NCBI GenBank assembly: GCA_028278205.1
Contig: JANQES010000043.1
Location: forward strand, 62,001 to 126,000
Direction: 5' to 3'
DNA length: 64,000 bases
DNA from: Rhodothermales bacterium
GTDB lineage: Bacteria; Bacteroidota; Rhodothermia; Rhodothermales; Bin80
Positions within the stretch are counted from its first letter, which is position 1, and each line of letters starts with the position of its first letter. The translations under genes and the position numbers were made by a program. Under the pieces are notes generated by a model. That model saw only the letters and a program-made list of their open reading frames with translations, was not told where the DNA came from and did not search any database. Below are positions 30,465-38,710 of this stretch, in pieces.

Positions 30465-31937
30465 CTACTGCCCCGAGCCCATCAGCGCCGTGCGGATCGT
30501 GCGGAAGAGAATCTTGAAATCCATCCGCAGGCTCATGTTTTCGATGTAAAAAAGATCATATTTGACTTTTTGCTGGACGTCTTCGAGCGACGTGTCGTAG
30601 CGCCACATCACTTGCGCCCAGCCGGTGATGCCGGGTTTGATGCGATGGCGACGGTTGTAGAGCGGGATCTCTTTGGCGAGTTTTTCGACAAAGAAAGGCC
30701 GTTCGGGACGCGGGCCGACGAGGCTCATGTCGCTCTTGAGCACATTCCAGAGTTGCGGGATCTCGTCGAGGCGGGTCTTGCGGAGCCAGCGGCCTATTTT
30801 GGTGTAGCGCGGATCGTCTTCGGTGGCCCAGACCGGGCCGGTGTGCGCTTCGGCGTCCTGGCGCATCGTGCGGAATTTGTACATGGTGAAGACGCGCCCT
30901 TGTTTGCCCACTCGTTGTTGCCGGTAGATGGCCGGGCCGGGCGACGTCAGCCGGACGAGCAGGCCCACGACGAGCCACAGCGGCAGGCCCACCACGAGCA
31001 CCGCAAACGAGGCGAAGAGGTCGATCAGGCGTTTGGTGCTCTGTTCCCAGGCCGGCATGGGCACCGGCAACACCTCGATCAGCGGCAGGCCGTAGATATG
31101 CTCGGTGCGCGCCATCCCACCGATGACCAGATAGAAGTCGGGCACCAGCTTTAGCGACACGGCCTTGCCGTCGCACAGGCGCAGGACTTCGGCGAGCTCT
31201 TTATGGTCTTCCGAACCCAGGGCGATGAGCACGTCCTGCACCTCCAGGTCGTCGATCAGGCGGGGCAGCGCGTCGATGGCGTGGACGTCTACGGCGCGGG
31301 CTTCGGGGGCGAGCACCTCGGCGCCGTCGCCGCCGCTGAGGGGATAAGCCTCCTGTTCGACCACCGCCGAGACCTGCGCCTCGCCCTTCTGCCCCAGGCG
31401 GATGGCCCCGACGATCTGAAGGCCGGCTGCCGGGTAGCGCGCCACGTCTTTGTAGAGCCGCTCTACCTGATCGCTCCATCCCACCACGAGCGCTTTGTGC
31501 GTGCCGTAGCCGCGCAAAATGAGCGCTTTCTGGGCCGACCGGACGAGGATGCGCCCCACGGCGGCTAACCCCAACACCGAGGCCCAGTAGAAAAAAATAA
31601 TCGACGCGCTGGCGCCGGCCTGCAACGTGTTGATAAAGATGCCGAAGACGAGCACCAACACCCCGACGGTGACCACCTTCGCCAGCGAGACGAGTTCGTC
31701 GAACCGGCTGGAGGCGTAGCGCTCGCGGTACATGCCGAAAAACAAAAAGATGACGATCCAGAAGAGCGACAGCCCGATGATGGCATAGATCGGGTAAACC
31801 AGTTCATCGCCCGGCGTCGTGAAAACGAACCAGTCGAAGGTCTCGCCGAATTGGATCCTCAGATAGAGCAGGCAAGAAAGGGCCGCCGCCACCGTGTCGG
31901 ACAGGAGTAAGACTATGAGTTCGGCTTTGCGAGACAC
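30465..31937 (-). CDS. Polyprenyl-phosphate sugar-1-phosphate transferase (WbaP/WcaJ-like)
   Basis: 490 residues. Four to five N-terminal membrane helices (MSRKAELIVLLLSDTVAAAL onward), a CoA-binding-like domain in the middle, a further helix near residue 300, and the C-terminal bacterial sugar transferase domain: KRLIDLFASFAVLVVGLPLW, SPGPAIYRQQRVGKQGR, YKFRTMRQDAE, RKTRLDEIPQLWNVL and MSLVGPRPERPFF. It moves a hexose-1-phosphate from a UDP-sugar to undecaprenyl phosphate, the first step of capsule, exopolysaccharide or O-unit synthesis at the inner membrane. The Wzi-like gene transcribed divergently fits capsule export. The exact sugar is unknown. Confidence 0.93.
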   Translation of the reverse strand: MSRKAELIVLLLSDTVAAALSCLLYLRIQFGETFDWFVFTTPGDELVYPIYAIIGLSLFWIVIFLFFGMYRERYASSRFDELVSLAKVVTVGVLVLVFGIFINTLQAGASASIIFFYWASVLGLAAVGRILVRSAQKALILRGYGTHKALVVGWSDQVERLYKDVARYPAAGLQIVGAIRLGQKGEAQVSAVVEQEAYPLSGGDGAEVLAPEARAVDVHAIDALPRLIDDLEVQDVLIALGSEDHKELAEVLRLCDGKAVSLKLVPDFYLVIGGMARTEHIYGLPLIEVLPVPMPAWEQSTKRLIDLFASFAVLVVGLPLWLVVGLLVRLTSPGPAIYRQQRVGKQGRVFTMYKFRTMRQDAEAHTGPVWATEDDPRYTKIGRWLRKTRLDEIPQLWNVLKSDMSLVGPRPERPFFVEKLAKEIPLYNRRHRIKPGITGWAQVMWRYDTSLEDVQQKVKYDLFYIENMSLRMDFKILFRTIRTALMGSGQ

Positions 31938-32000
31938 TCAAAAACGTGGATAAATGAGCGCTTTAACGACGTAGGGCGTTGTGTATCCTGCTAAACGCGA

Positions 32001-32029
32001 AAGTTAGCCTGTAAGTAACGACTTCACAA
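32001..32029 (-). promoter_or_regulatory. Possible promoter of the sugar transferase gene
   Basis: On the minus strand TTGTGA (32029-32024) and TAACTT (32006-32001) are 17 bases apart, about 65 bases upstream of the start codon at 31937. Reasonable but unproved. Confidence 0.4.
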
Positions 32030-32169
32030 ACAATTACGCAAAAATAACGATTTAGACCCATCCCAAAGTATCCCATTTTTTTGCCCTCCTTTGCCTGTTG
32101 AAATTAGGATTTGGGTACTAAGAGACGGAAATTAGTGCTCCGTGACTGCGTTGGCTATGCCCCGGATCT

Positions 32170-32324
32170 GATTTTGGATTTTAGATTTTGGATTTTGGAT
32201 TGTTGATCTGACACCGATTCGGCATCCGAAGAAGCTATGACGGTTGAAACGCCGAGGCTTTTTCTTCTGAGATCGCGGTGTTGAAAGCGACCAATCCAAA
32301 ATCCAAAATCTAAAATCCAAAATT
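32170..32324. repeat. Family A composite element, copy 4
   Basis: Left arm 32170-32202 (TTTTGGA words) and inverted right arm 32291-32324. The core at 32229-32269 has GAAGAAGCT...AGGCTTTTTCTTC around GACGGTTGAAACG, closely related to the core of copy 3. It lies between two divergent genes, so here it cannot serve as a normal 3' terminator for either. The rest of 31938-32394 shows only the promoter candidate. Confidence 0.9.
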
Positions 32325-32394
32325 GATATACTCCCCGCCCGACCTTTCCCCAACCCGACCACTCCGTTAACCTGGCACCCAACCCTTTTGCTTC

Positions 32395-33963
32395 ATGATT
32401 CGCCATTTGTGTCTTTTCCTGCTGCTCGTCGGGCCGGGCCTTGCTGTCGGGGTACAGGCTCAAGAAAACCGGCTGCTGCCGGCGGAAGATTGGACGTACG
32501 ACTACATCACGCGCCTGCAACGACGCGGCCACCTGCTCGACCTGAACCCGACGGCCTCGCCCTACCGGCGCGGTGACGTGCTCGACGCCCTCGCCAAGAT
32601 CGATAGCACAGCCCTCAACCGCTCTGAACGACACTGGGTCGATCTGCTCGAACGCGCGCTCAAACCCGTCCGTACGGAGGAGGACGAAGTGGCGCTGGGC
32701 TATTGGTCCCAGTTCAGCGCCCGGACGATCAACGGCGACCGGCTCGACGTGATGCGACCGCTGGGCGACACGTTGAACTTCTTCTGGTACGGCACGCTGG
32801 CGAGCGTCTACGCCGACGCCGGCCCCGTCGTCGCCGAAGTCGGGTTCTGGCAAAACCAGTATTACGAAGACGACCCGGACGGCCTCGACACGGCGCTGCG
32901 CTTCCTCATTCGGAGCGAAAACACGTATTTCGGCTATCACAGCCGTCTTTTTTCGGCCTATGCCGGGCGCTGGGGCAACCATTGGAGCGTGCCGGGCGAG
33001 GCGTCTACCATCGTCAGCAACAATCCGCGCAGCCAGGATCAGGTAGTGCTGCGCCTGGGCGGGCAGCGCTTCTCGGTCACCGGGCTGCTGAGCGAACTCG
33101 ACAGCATCACCGACGACGGACGCTTCACCGGACGCGTGGCCGACGACTCGGTGCGCGTGGGCAACAGGCGCCGCTACCTGGCAGCGCATCGGTGGGACTG
33201 GCGACCTTCGCGCCATTTCATGCTCAGCGCGATGGAGTCGGTCCTGTATTCGGGGTCGAATGCGGGCGTCTCGCTCAAGTATCTCAACCCATTGCATCCG
33301 TTCACGTTCGTCGTAGACAACCGGCCCAAGAATGAAGAGAACAACGGCTTCGTCGCCGGGCTGATGTGGGCGCAGTTTAACCGGCTGACGATCCACGCGC
33401 AGTTGATGGCCGACGACTTCAACGCACGGGGCGAAAGTGGCAACGAAACGCTCACCTTTGCTTTTGTCGGATCGATGGTCTACGCGTTGCCGAGGATGGA
33501 CCTGGGTGGCAGGCTGGAGGTGGTCTCGTCGCGGGCCTACAACGCCCCGCAGCCGGAGGGCAAATACGTCTATCTGCTACGCGGCCTCGCCACCCATTTT
33601 TCCGATTACGTCTATGCCTCGGCCTTTGCCGACATCTACCTCGACGACCTCGCGCTCGGCCTGCGCCTGACGCCGCGCCTCGACCTGCTGGCCCAGGGCG
33701 AACGCGACTTCCGCCAGGCCTTCCCCAGCAACGATGAACCCCTCGATAACTTGCTCGACGGCACGGTGACGCGGACGACACGCCCGGCCCTGCAGGTGGT
33801 CTATCAGCCCTCGCCGTGGTGGTGGGTTCGCTTCGACGGGGGTATCAACGTCACCACGAACCTCAACAACATCGAAGGCATGGACGAGACGCGCTTCGTG
33901 GGTTTGCTCGAAGTGGGCCTGCGCCTGACGGTAGATCAAGCCTTTCGTTTATCTTTTCCCTAG
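32395..33963 (+). CDS. Capsule assembly Wzi-like outer membrane protein
   Basis: 522 residues with a signal peptide (MIRHLCLFLLLVGPGLAVG, cleavage near VQAQE). The mature protein opens with a helical PLPAEDWTYDYI-type region and then many alternating beta-strands: ENTYFGYHSRLFSAYAGRWG, FSVTGLLSELDSI, SLKYLNPLHPFTF and WWWVRFDGGINVTT. This matches the Wzi-like family of 18-stranded outer-membrane barrels that retain capsule at the cell surface. SLKYLNPLHP is a typical block. The divergent sugar transferase supports a role in surface polysaccharide. Start ATG 32395. Confidence 0.83.
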   Translation: MIRHLCLFLLLVGPGLAVGVQAQENRLLPAEDWTYDYITRLQRRGHLLDLNPTASPYRRGDVLDALAKIDSTALNRSERHWVDLLERALKPVRTEEDEVALGYWSQFSARTINGDRLDVMRPLGDTLNFFWYGTLASVYADAGPVVAEVGFWQNQYYEDDPDGLDTALRFLIRSENTYFGYHSRLFSAYAGRWGNHWSVPGEASTIVSNNPRSQDQVVLRLGGQRFSVTGLLSELDSITDDGRFTGRVADDSVRVGNRRRYLAAHRWDWRPSRHFMLSAMESVLYSGSNAGVSLKYLNPLHPFTFVVDNRPKNEENNGFVAGLMWAQFNRLTIHAQLMADDFNARGESGNETLTFAFVGSMVYALPRMDLGGRLEVVSSRAYNAPQPEGKYVYLLRGLATHFSDYVYASAFADIYLDDLALGLRLTPRLDLLAQGERDFRQAFPSNDEPLDNLLDGTVTRTTRPALQVVYQPSPWWWVRFDGGINVTTNLNNIEGMDETRFVGLLEVGLRLTVDQAFRLSFP

Positions 33964-34008
33964 ATTCTCAGGTACGTACCGTTCGGCAATCTTGTCCTTA
34001 CCCTAAGT

Positions 34009-34037
34009 TTTAGCGCCGTAGGCGCGACCTGTTTGTA
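34009..34037. repeat. Short GC hairpin with conserved-looking tail
   Basis: GCGCCGTAGGCGC hairpin followed by GACCTGTTTGTAGC. I have seen similar small hairpin-plus-tail sequences dispersed in Bacteroidota and cyanobacterial genomes. The AGCCCCATCGGGGCT hairpin at about 19300, preceded by CTGTTGTAG, may be related. Confidence 0.35.
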
Positions 34038-34111
34038 GCATAATGGGACTCAAAGCCCGAAAAAAGGCTGAAATCCTGTTTAGCCAACTGGATGCACCAA
34101 AACCGAATCTG

Positions 34112-34729
34112 ATGAGACTCTCCGATTCCCCGACTCTCCGGCTCTCCGGCTCATTCCTCTTGCTCGGCCTGGCGATAGCGGGATTAGCCACATCCCCCAC
34201 GCAGGCGCAAGAGCGCGCGGGGCCTTTCAGCACGGTGAACCTTCACGTGAGCGGTACGTCGAACGTTAATCGCAACTTCTTGCATGAGTTTTGGAAGCGC
34301 GGCACGGGCGTCGAAGCCTCTTTGGCCACGCCGTTCTACCTCGGCTTTGTCGAGTTCGGCAGCGGGTTGCATCGCTACGAGGCCGAGGGAGACGTGCCGG
34401 GCTTCGGCGCGATCTGGCTCTATGTGGGCTGGGGGCTGGGCGCCAGCGTAGCCGACCGTCTCCGCCTCGAAAGCAGCGCCCGCATCGGCAACTATCACAT
34501 GGCCTTCGACGATGCCGCCACCGAGTTTGCCGGCGTCGCCAACGAAAGCGAACTGGCGGTGATGCTCAATGCGCGCGTCTCGGTTCGCGCCGTCGGTCCG
34601 GTCTCGGTCTACGTCTCGGGCAGCTACCTGCAAGCCTACACGTTTTTACGGCTCAAACTGTGGTACGCCTCCGCCGGCTTGAGCTTTCGCCTGCAAACGC
34701 CGGAAGGCTTGAAGGACTTTCTTAAATGA
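34112..34729 (+). CDS. Hypothetical outer-membrane beta-barrel protein
   Basis: About 205 residues from ATG 34112; an ATG at 34043 would add 23 residues. The signal peptide has an unusual N-terminus, RLSDSPTLRLSGS, written by a 7-base-like repeat (34116-34152), followed by the hydrophobic core FLLLGLAIAGLA and cleavage near TQAQE. The mature part alternates strands: EASLATPFYLGFVEFGSG, GAIWLYVGWGLGASV and VYVSGSYLQAYTFLRL, like an 8-10-stranded barrel. Its stop overlaps an ATG of the next gene (ATGA), and the TonB-type receptor follows, so they probably form a unit. Confidence 0.72.
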   Translation: MRLSDSPTLRLSGSFLLLGLAIAGLATSPTQAQERAGPFSTVNLHVSGTSNVNRNFLHEFWKRGTGVEASLATPFYLGFVEFGSGLHRYEAEGDVPGFGAIWLYVGWGLGASVADRLRLESSARIGNYHMAFDDAATEFAGVANESELAVMLNARVSVRAVGPVSVYVSGSYLQAYTFLRLKLWYASAGLSFRLQTPEGLKDFLK

Positions 34730-34761
34730 TGATAGCTCTCTTTCATAAAGGAGAATTGCAG

Positions 34762-34837
34762 ATGGTAGATGGCGGATGGCGGATTGTTCAGAAAAGAACG
34801 ATCCAGTCCAAAATCCAAAATCTAAAATCCAAAATCC
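34762..34837. repeat. Single repeat arms (families I and A) inside a coding region
   Basis: 34762-34790 is built of GATGGCG-type 7-base words, and 34804-34837 of TCCAAAA/TCTAAAA words identical to family A right arms. No inverted partner is present nearby. Both are translated as the start of the receptor's signal sequence. Confidence 0.8.
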
Positions 34838-36786
34838 CCCCCCTCCTCCTCCTGCTCAGCTTCCTCGCGGCAGGCACGCTGCGGGCACAGACGACTGATC
34901 CGCCCCCGGGGGTGCAGATCATTACGGCTGAGGAGATCGAGCAGACCGGGCTGGCGCGGCTGAGCGATCTTTTTATCCTCATCGACGACTGGTACGCGAC
35001 CTCCACCGAGGGTTATACCTGGGAGGCCTCGGCCAACGGGCTGGCCGCCGCGCAGGAAGCCGCCTGGGTGCTACTGGTCGATGGAAATCCCGTCGATCTG
35101 CGCGTACTCAATACGCAAAACATCAACACGCTGCCGCTCTCGCTCGGTGAGATCGATTATGTGGAAGTGCATAACACGCCGGTGTTTATCGCCGGGTTGT
35201 TTGCGCAGGCGGGAGTGATTCATCTACACACCCGAACGCCCGACCCCGTGGTGTCGGTTCGGGCTGATTTTGCTGCCGGCAACGAAACCGGCGATCCCGG
35301 CCCGTATCGGTACACCGGTTTCGCCACGCCCAACATCGACCGGATCGGGCCGGTGCTTCAGGGCTCGGCGGCGGTGGCGGGCGACGGGTGGCACCTCCGC
35401 ATCCACGGCAAAGCCGACGAACATCACGCTACCGACGAACGCATCCGGCAACGCGTCTTCGGTCTTTATCAGGGCCTTAAAGATCCGCGTCTGATCCTGG
35501 GTTCGGTAGGCCTGGATGCGGGCGCGACGGGGCGCCTGGGGCGGCACAATGTCTTCGGCGGGTTTGCGCGCTATCAGGACCTTCCGTTCTTCGAACTCCT
35601 CGGCCTCGAAACACCCACCGACCATCGGTTCTACCACGGCGGCCTTCGCGGCGACTTCCACCCCGGCCAGGACGCCGGGATGAGCTACCGCCTCTCGTAT
35701 ACCGTCTCGCAACTCGAACCCCGCAACAACACGGGCGGCATCAATCTCGACTGGCAGCAGAACATCATGCGGGGTCATTACGAAGTCCGCGCTGCCACCG
35801 GGCGGCTGCGCGGCGCCCTCGGCCTCAGCGCAGATCTCTACCAGAGCGCCGCCGCCGGAGACCTCGACGACGAGAACCTCTTGATCCCCCGCGCTTACGG
35901 TCGCTTCGGGGCACAGCCCAACGAAAACGCCAATATATCGGGAACGGCCTACCTGACGCGCGTGGAGGGGCAACTCGGCTTCGGCGCGCTGGCGACGCTG
36001 CATCTCACCCCCAATGAGACCCAGACGATCACGCTGACGGGGTCGATGGCCCGGCAACCCTTTCAGGAAACGAACAGCCTGTGGTACTGGATCGGCGAAG
36101 GCTACACCTTCAGCGCCTACCGAAACGCCCCGCTGGCAACCCCAACGAGCTATCGCGCGGCGACGACCTACACCGCCGACGCCGCCTGGCGCATCCGGCC
36201 CAACGAGCGATTCAGCCTGACGCTCTCCGGCGGCTACCGCCGCTTCGACGACCGAACGCTGGCGTCGTACGCGTTCCAGTACGACTCGCTGACGACCGGC
36301 TTTTTCGGGGACACCGAGGTGCGCAACACCGTTTTTGGACGGGTGACGAAGGTGGGCGCAGAGATGGAATTCCGCGTCGTGCCCTCACTCAGGCAGCGGA
36401 TCCATTATGCCTACGTGCGCTATCCTACCCAGGACGATGTCTTTTTCCAGGCGTGGCGCAGCCAGCCGTGGCACCGGTTCAGCTATACCGCGCGTTTCGT
36501 GCCCAACCCGCGTTTTAGCCTCTATGGCCGCCTCGCCTATCAATCCGAAACCCAATGGATTGCCTTTCAGCAGGCCGCCCGTAACTCCGGTGGGCGCTAC
36601 GAAGCCGACCTGCCGGCCTACTGGCTGCTCGACCTCGCGGCTCAGAAACGATTCTGGCGCGATCACCTGCAACTAAATATTTCGCTGCGTAATCTCCTCA
36701 ACGAAGCACACCGCACACACGCAGCGGGTGCCATCACCAACATGACCCTCCACGTGCGCTTGCAACTGTATTTCAACGGAGGCTGA
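34762..36786 (+). CDS. TonB-dependent receptor-like outer membrane protein
   Basis: 674 residues. The ATG at 34762 has a fine ribosome site (AAAGGAG at 34747-34753, 8-base spacing); the overlapping ATG at 34726 is an alternative. The signal sequence is odd: the first 26 residues (VDGGWRIVQKRTIQSKI, then QNLKSK) come from heptamer repeats, after which PPLLLLLSFLAAGTLRAQ gives a normal hydrophobic core and cleavage site. A plug domain follows (VQIITAEEIEQTGLARLSDL, IDYVEVHNTPVF), then a barrel ending NISLRNLLNEAHRTHAA and a C-terminal strand RLQLYFNGG. It probably imports a siderophore, cobalamin or glycan; the ligand is unknown. The lysozyme gene follows 4 bases later. Confidence 0.85.
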   Translation: MVDGGWRIVQKRTIQSKIQNLKSKIPPLLLLLSFLAAGTLRAQTTDPPPGVQIITAEEIEQTGLARLSDLFILIDDWYATSTEGYTWEASANGLAAAQEAAWVLLVDGNPVDLRVLNTQNINTLPLSLGEIDYVEVHNTPVFIAGLFAQAGVIHLHTRTPDPVVSVRADFAAGNETGDPGPYRYTGFATPNIDRIGPVLQGSAAVAGDGWHLRIHGKADEHHATDERIRQRVFGLYQGLKDPRLILGSVGLDAGATGRLGRHNVFGGFARYQDLPFFELLGLETPTDHRFYHGGLRGDFHPGQDAGMSYRLSYTVSQLEPRNNTGGINLDWQQNIMRGHYEVRAATGRLRGALGLSADLYQSAAAGDLDDENLLIPRAYGRFGAQPNENANISGTAYLTRVEGQLGFGALATLHLTPNETQTITLTGSMARQPFQETNSLWYWIGEGYTFSAYRNAPLATPTSYRAATTYTADAAWRIRPNERFSLTLSGGYRRFDDRTLASYAFQYDSLTTGFFGDTEVRNTVFGRVTKVGAEMEFRVVPSLRQRIHYAYVRYPTQDDVFFQAWRSQPWHRFSYTARFVPNPRFSLYGRLAYQSETQWIAFQQAARNSGGRYEADLPAYWLLDLAAQKRFWRDHLQLNISLRNLLNEAHRTHAAGAITNMTLHVRLQLYFNGG

Positions 36787-36790
36787 CACT

Positions 36791-37537
36791 ATGGATTTCA
36801 ACAGGGTAAGGCAAGGCGTCGTGTTCGCGATACTGCTGGTTCTGCCGGCCTGCGGGCAACGCAGCGCGACGGACCAGGACACCGGCTCTGAAGCATCGAT
36901 GGAGACAACCGCTACGGTCGATTCGGTGCGGTATGAGGGAATCGACGTCTCACACTATCAGGGTGATGTCGATTGGGCGGCGGTGAAGGCTGCCGGAATC
37001 ACGTTTGCCTTTGCCAAAGCGACTCAGGGCACCGCCGAGGTCGATCCCAAATTTGCCCAGAATTGGGCCGCGATCAAAGCCGCCGGCCTCACACGCGGCG
37101 CTTACCATTTCTTCGATCCAGGCGTTGACGCCGAGAAGCAGGCCGAGCATTTCATCGCCACGGTGCAACTCGAAGCAGGCGACCTGCCGCCGGTGATCGA
37201 CATTGAGGTCAGCGAAGGGGTCTCTGCTGAAGACATCGACCAGGACATCCAGATCTGGCTGACAAAGGTGGCCGAGGCGTACGGCGTCACGCCCATCATC
37301 TACTCCGACCTCTCCTTCCTCAGGGAAAATCTGGCGAGCGGCTTCGGCGCCTACCCGCTGTGGATCGCAGAGTATTCCAGCACCCCTCCCACCGCACCCG
37401 GCGCCTGGAAAGAATGGCTCTTCTGGCAATATTCCCAGAGCGGCTCCGTCAGTGGCGTCGATGGAAACGTCGATAGGGATGTCTTCAAGGGCACCACGGC
37501 CCAGTGGGAGCAACTACTGACACCAGCATCAAACTAA
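36791..37537 (+). CDS. GH25 lysozyme-like lipoprotein
   Basis: 248 residues; the signal peptide ends in lipobox VLPACG (anchor Cys22). A GH25 muramidase fold follows: YEGIDVSHYQGDVDWAAVK near residue 50, FAFAKATQGT, GAYHFFDPGVDAEKQAEHF, PPVIDIEVSEG with the catalytic D-x-E pair, and PLWIAEYSST plus FWQYSQSGSVSGVDGNVDRD at the end. It cleaves the MurNAc-GlcNAc bond of peptidoglycan. GGAGG at 36778-36782 lies within the end of the preceding gene, so it is likely co-translated with the receptor. Periplasmic, lipid-anchored. Confidence 0.92.
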   Translation: MDFNRVRQGVVFAILLVLPACGQRSATDQDTGSEASMETTATVDSVRYEGIDVSHYQGDVDWAAVKAAGITFAFAKATQGTAEVDPKFAQNWAAIKAAGLTRGAYHFFDPGVDAEKQAEHFIATVQLEAGDLPPVIDIEVSEGVSAEDIDQDIQIWLTKVAEAYGVTPIIYSDLSFLRENLASGFGAYPLWIAEYSSTPPTAPGAWKEWLFWQYSQSGSVSGVDGNVDRDVFKGTTAQWEQLLTPASN

Positions 37538-37640
37538 GCCTCCACCTGACAATGACCCCCGATCTCGAATCCAAGGAATGTCTGTAAAATTCGGGATGAC
37601 TCATGTCCTTCGACGATTCTGTTTGCAAACACTCTCCATT

Positions 37641-37675
37641 ATCCCGCATCTCGCATCCCCTATCCCGCATCGCCC
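37641..37675. repeat. Heptamer repeat arm, family J
   Basis: ATCCCGC, ATCTCGC, ATCCCCT, ATCCCGC, ATCGCCC words in a row. No inverted partner is obvious. Directly before the minus-strand terminator at 37683. Confidence 0.65.
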
Positions 37676-37682
37676 TAAAAAA

Positions 37683-37715
37683 GCAGGCCGCCCCCGGAAA
37701 CCAGGAGCGGCCTGC
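37683..37715 (-). terminator. Terminator of the 37745-38476 gene
   Basis: GCAGGCCGC (37683-37691) pairs with GCGGCCTGC (37707-37715); on the minus strand it is followed by a U-run (A6 at 37677-37682). Confidence 0.88.
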
Positions 37716-37744
37716 AAAGCGCATCGATGCGCGCGTTTAATTGT

Positions 37745-38476
37745 TTAGCGTGATCCGTTGCGCTTCCGCCGTTTTTTGCCGCGAGCAGCCTGTTGGAGCG
37801 AGGGCACCTCGGTCGTGCTGCTCGACGCCATCATCTCCAGCAGATCCTGGAGATTGATCTCTTCGTCTTCGGAATACAGCGCCTCTTCGTTCGGCCCGCC
37901 GGCCAGCGTTCGTTCCAGCGGCTGGAAAGGATCCCGATAATGCAGGAATTTGAGCGAGGTGATCCGAGCGAAAACCTCACCATACGGATCTGCATTCCCC
38001 TGAAAGACGCCTCGGAAATACACGCCGGTGGCAACCGTATAGTGGCCGGGGTCGTCGATGGGGCACGAGAGGTAGGTATAGGTGTTCGGATGCAAACGCC
38101 GGGCATCCCAGCAGGTCCCGCCCGGACCTTTCACTTCGAGATAGCCCCACGGGACCATCACGCCGCCGTTAGGCTGGATGATGACGCTACTGGGGAACAC
38201 GGTGGAGACAATCGCACCGTCGCCCTGGAAGTAGCGTTGCCGCTGCCACCCCGCGCCGTAGTACCCGATGTGCTGCGGAGCCTGCGGGTTGCTCAGGTTT
38301 CGACCCATCTGCACGATGAGTTCGCCGGAGTGGTCGGTGTGGTGGGCATGGCCCCAGAAGCCTTTCGGATCGTTGCTTTCGACCCGCTGCCAGGGGGCTC
38401 GGAACGGAGGCGCCAGCGGGACATTCACAGTGCGCGACGCGGTGGTGGTCGTCTTCTTTGCTACGACTGTTGACAT
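37745..38476 (-). CDS. Hypothetical protein, 243 aa
   Basis: I do not recognise this protein. It is soluble, without a signal peptide. It starts at ATG 38476 after a strong ribosome site (GAGGAGG). The N-terminus is Thr-rich (TVVAKKTTTTASRT); the centre has GFWGHAHHTDHSGELIVQMG, HIGYYGAGWQRQRYFQGDGA and VPWGYLEVKGPGGTCWDARR; and it ends in a basic tail, GKKRRKRNGSR. The Gly, Trp and Tyr content suggests a beta-rich fold, possibly structural. It has its own strong ribosome site and terminator, so it may be highly expressed. The 234-base spacer upstream (38477-38710) holds no other feature I can name. Confidence 0.65.
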   Translation of the reverse strand: MSTVVAKKTTTTASRTVNVPLAPPFRAPWQRVESNDPKGFWGHAHHTDHSGELIVQMGRNLSNPQAPQHIGYYGAGWQRQRYFQGDGAIVSTVFPSSVIIQPNGGVMVPWGYLEVKGPGGTCWDARRLHPNTYTYLSCPIDDPGHYTVATGVYFRGVFQGNADPYGEVFARITSLKFLHYRDPFQPLERTLAGGPNEEALYSEDEEINLQDLLEMMASSSTTEVPSLQQAARGKKRRKRNGSR

Positions 38477-38710
38477 GGTAGTTCCTCCTCGTTAGGTAGG
38501 TTAGATGAATACGAGCGAGGCCGGGCGCCCAGGTTCCTTGACATTTCCCTGACGACGCCGCTGAAACAAGCGAGGGTCTTTCCTGCATCATTCATTCTAT
38601 GAGCGCGCCCCTCACCTGTGCAGGAGCCGCCCTCCGCCCTTGCTTCCGGTGGGGCCTCACTGATAACCACACCAATCGCCTCGAAACTGGATCACGTACA
38701 GTGGAAAAAA

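Noticed and set aside
32155..33396. A long minus-strand frame running through the Wzi-like gene and the repeat
   Set aside because: Its C-terminal ILDFGFWILD-type peptide is just translated family A words, and the rest is antisense to a real gene.
30465..36786. A complete capsule biosynthesis locus
   Set aside because: Only the sugar transferase and the Wzi-like barrel fit; no Wza, Wzc, Wzx or Wzy-like genes are in the window.
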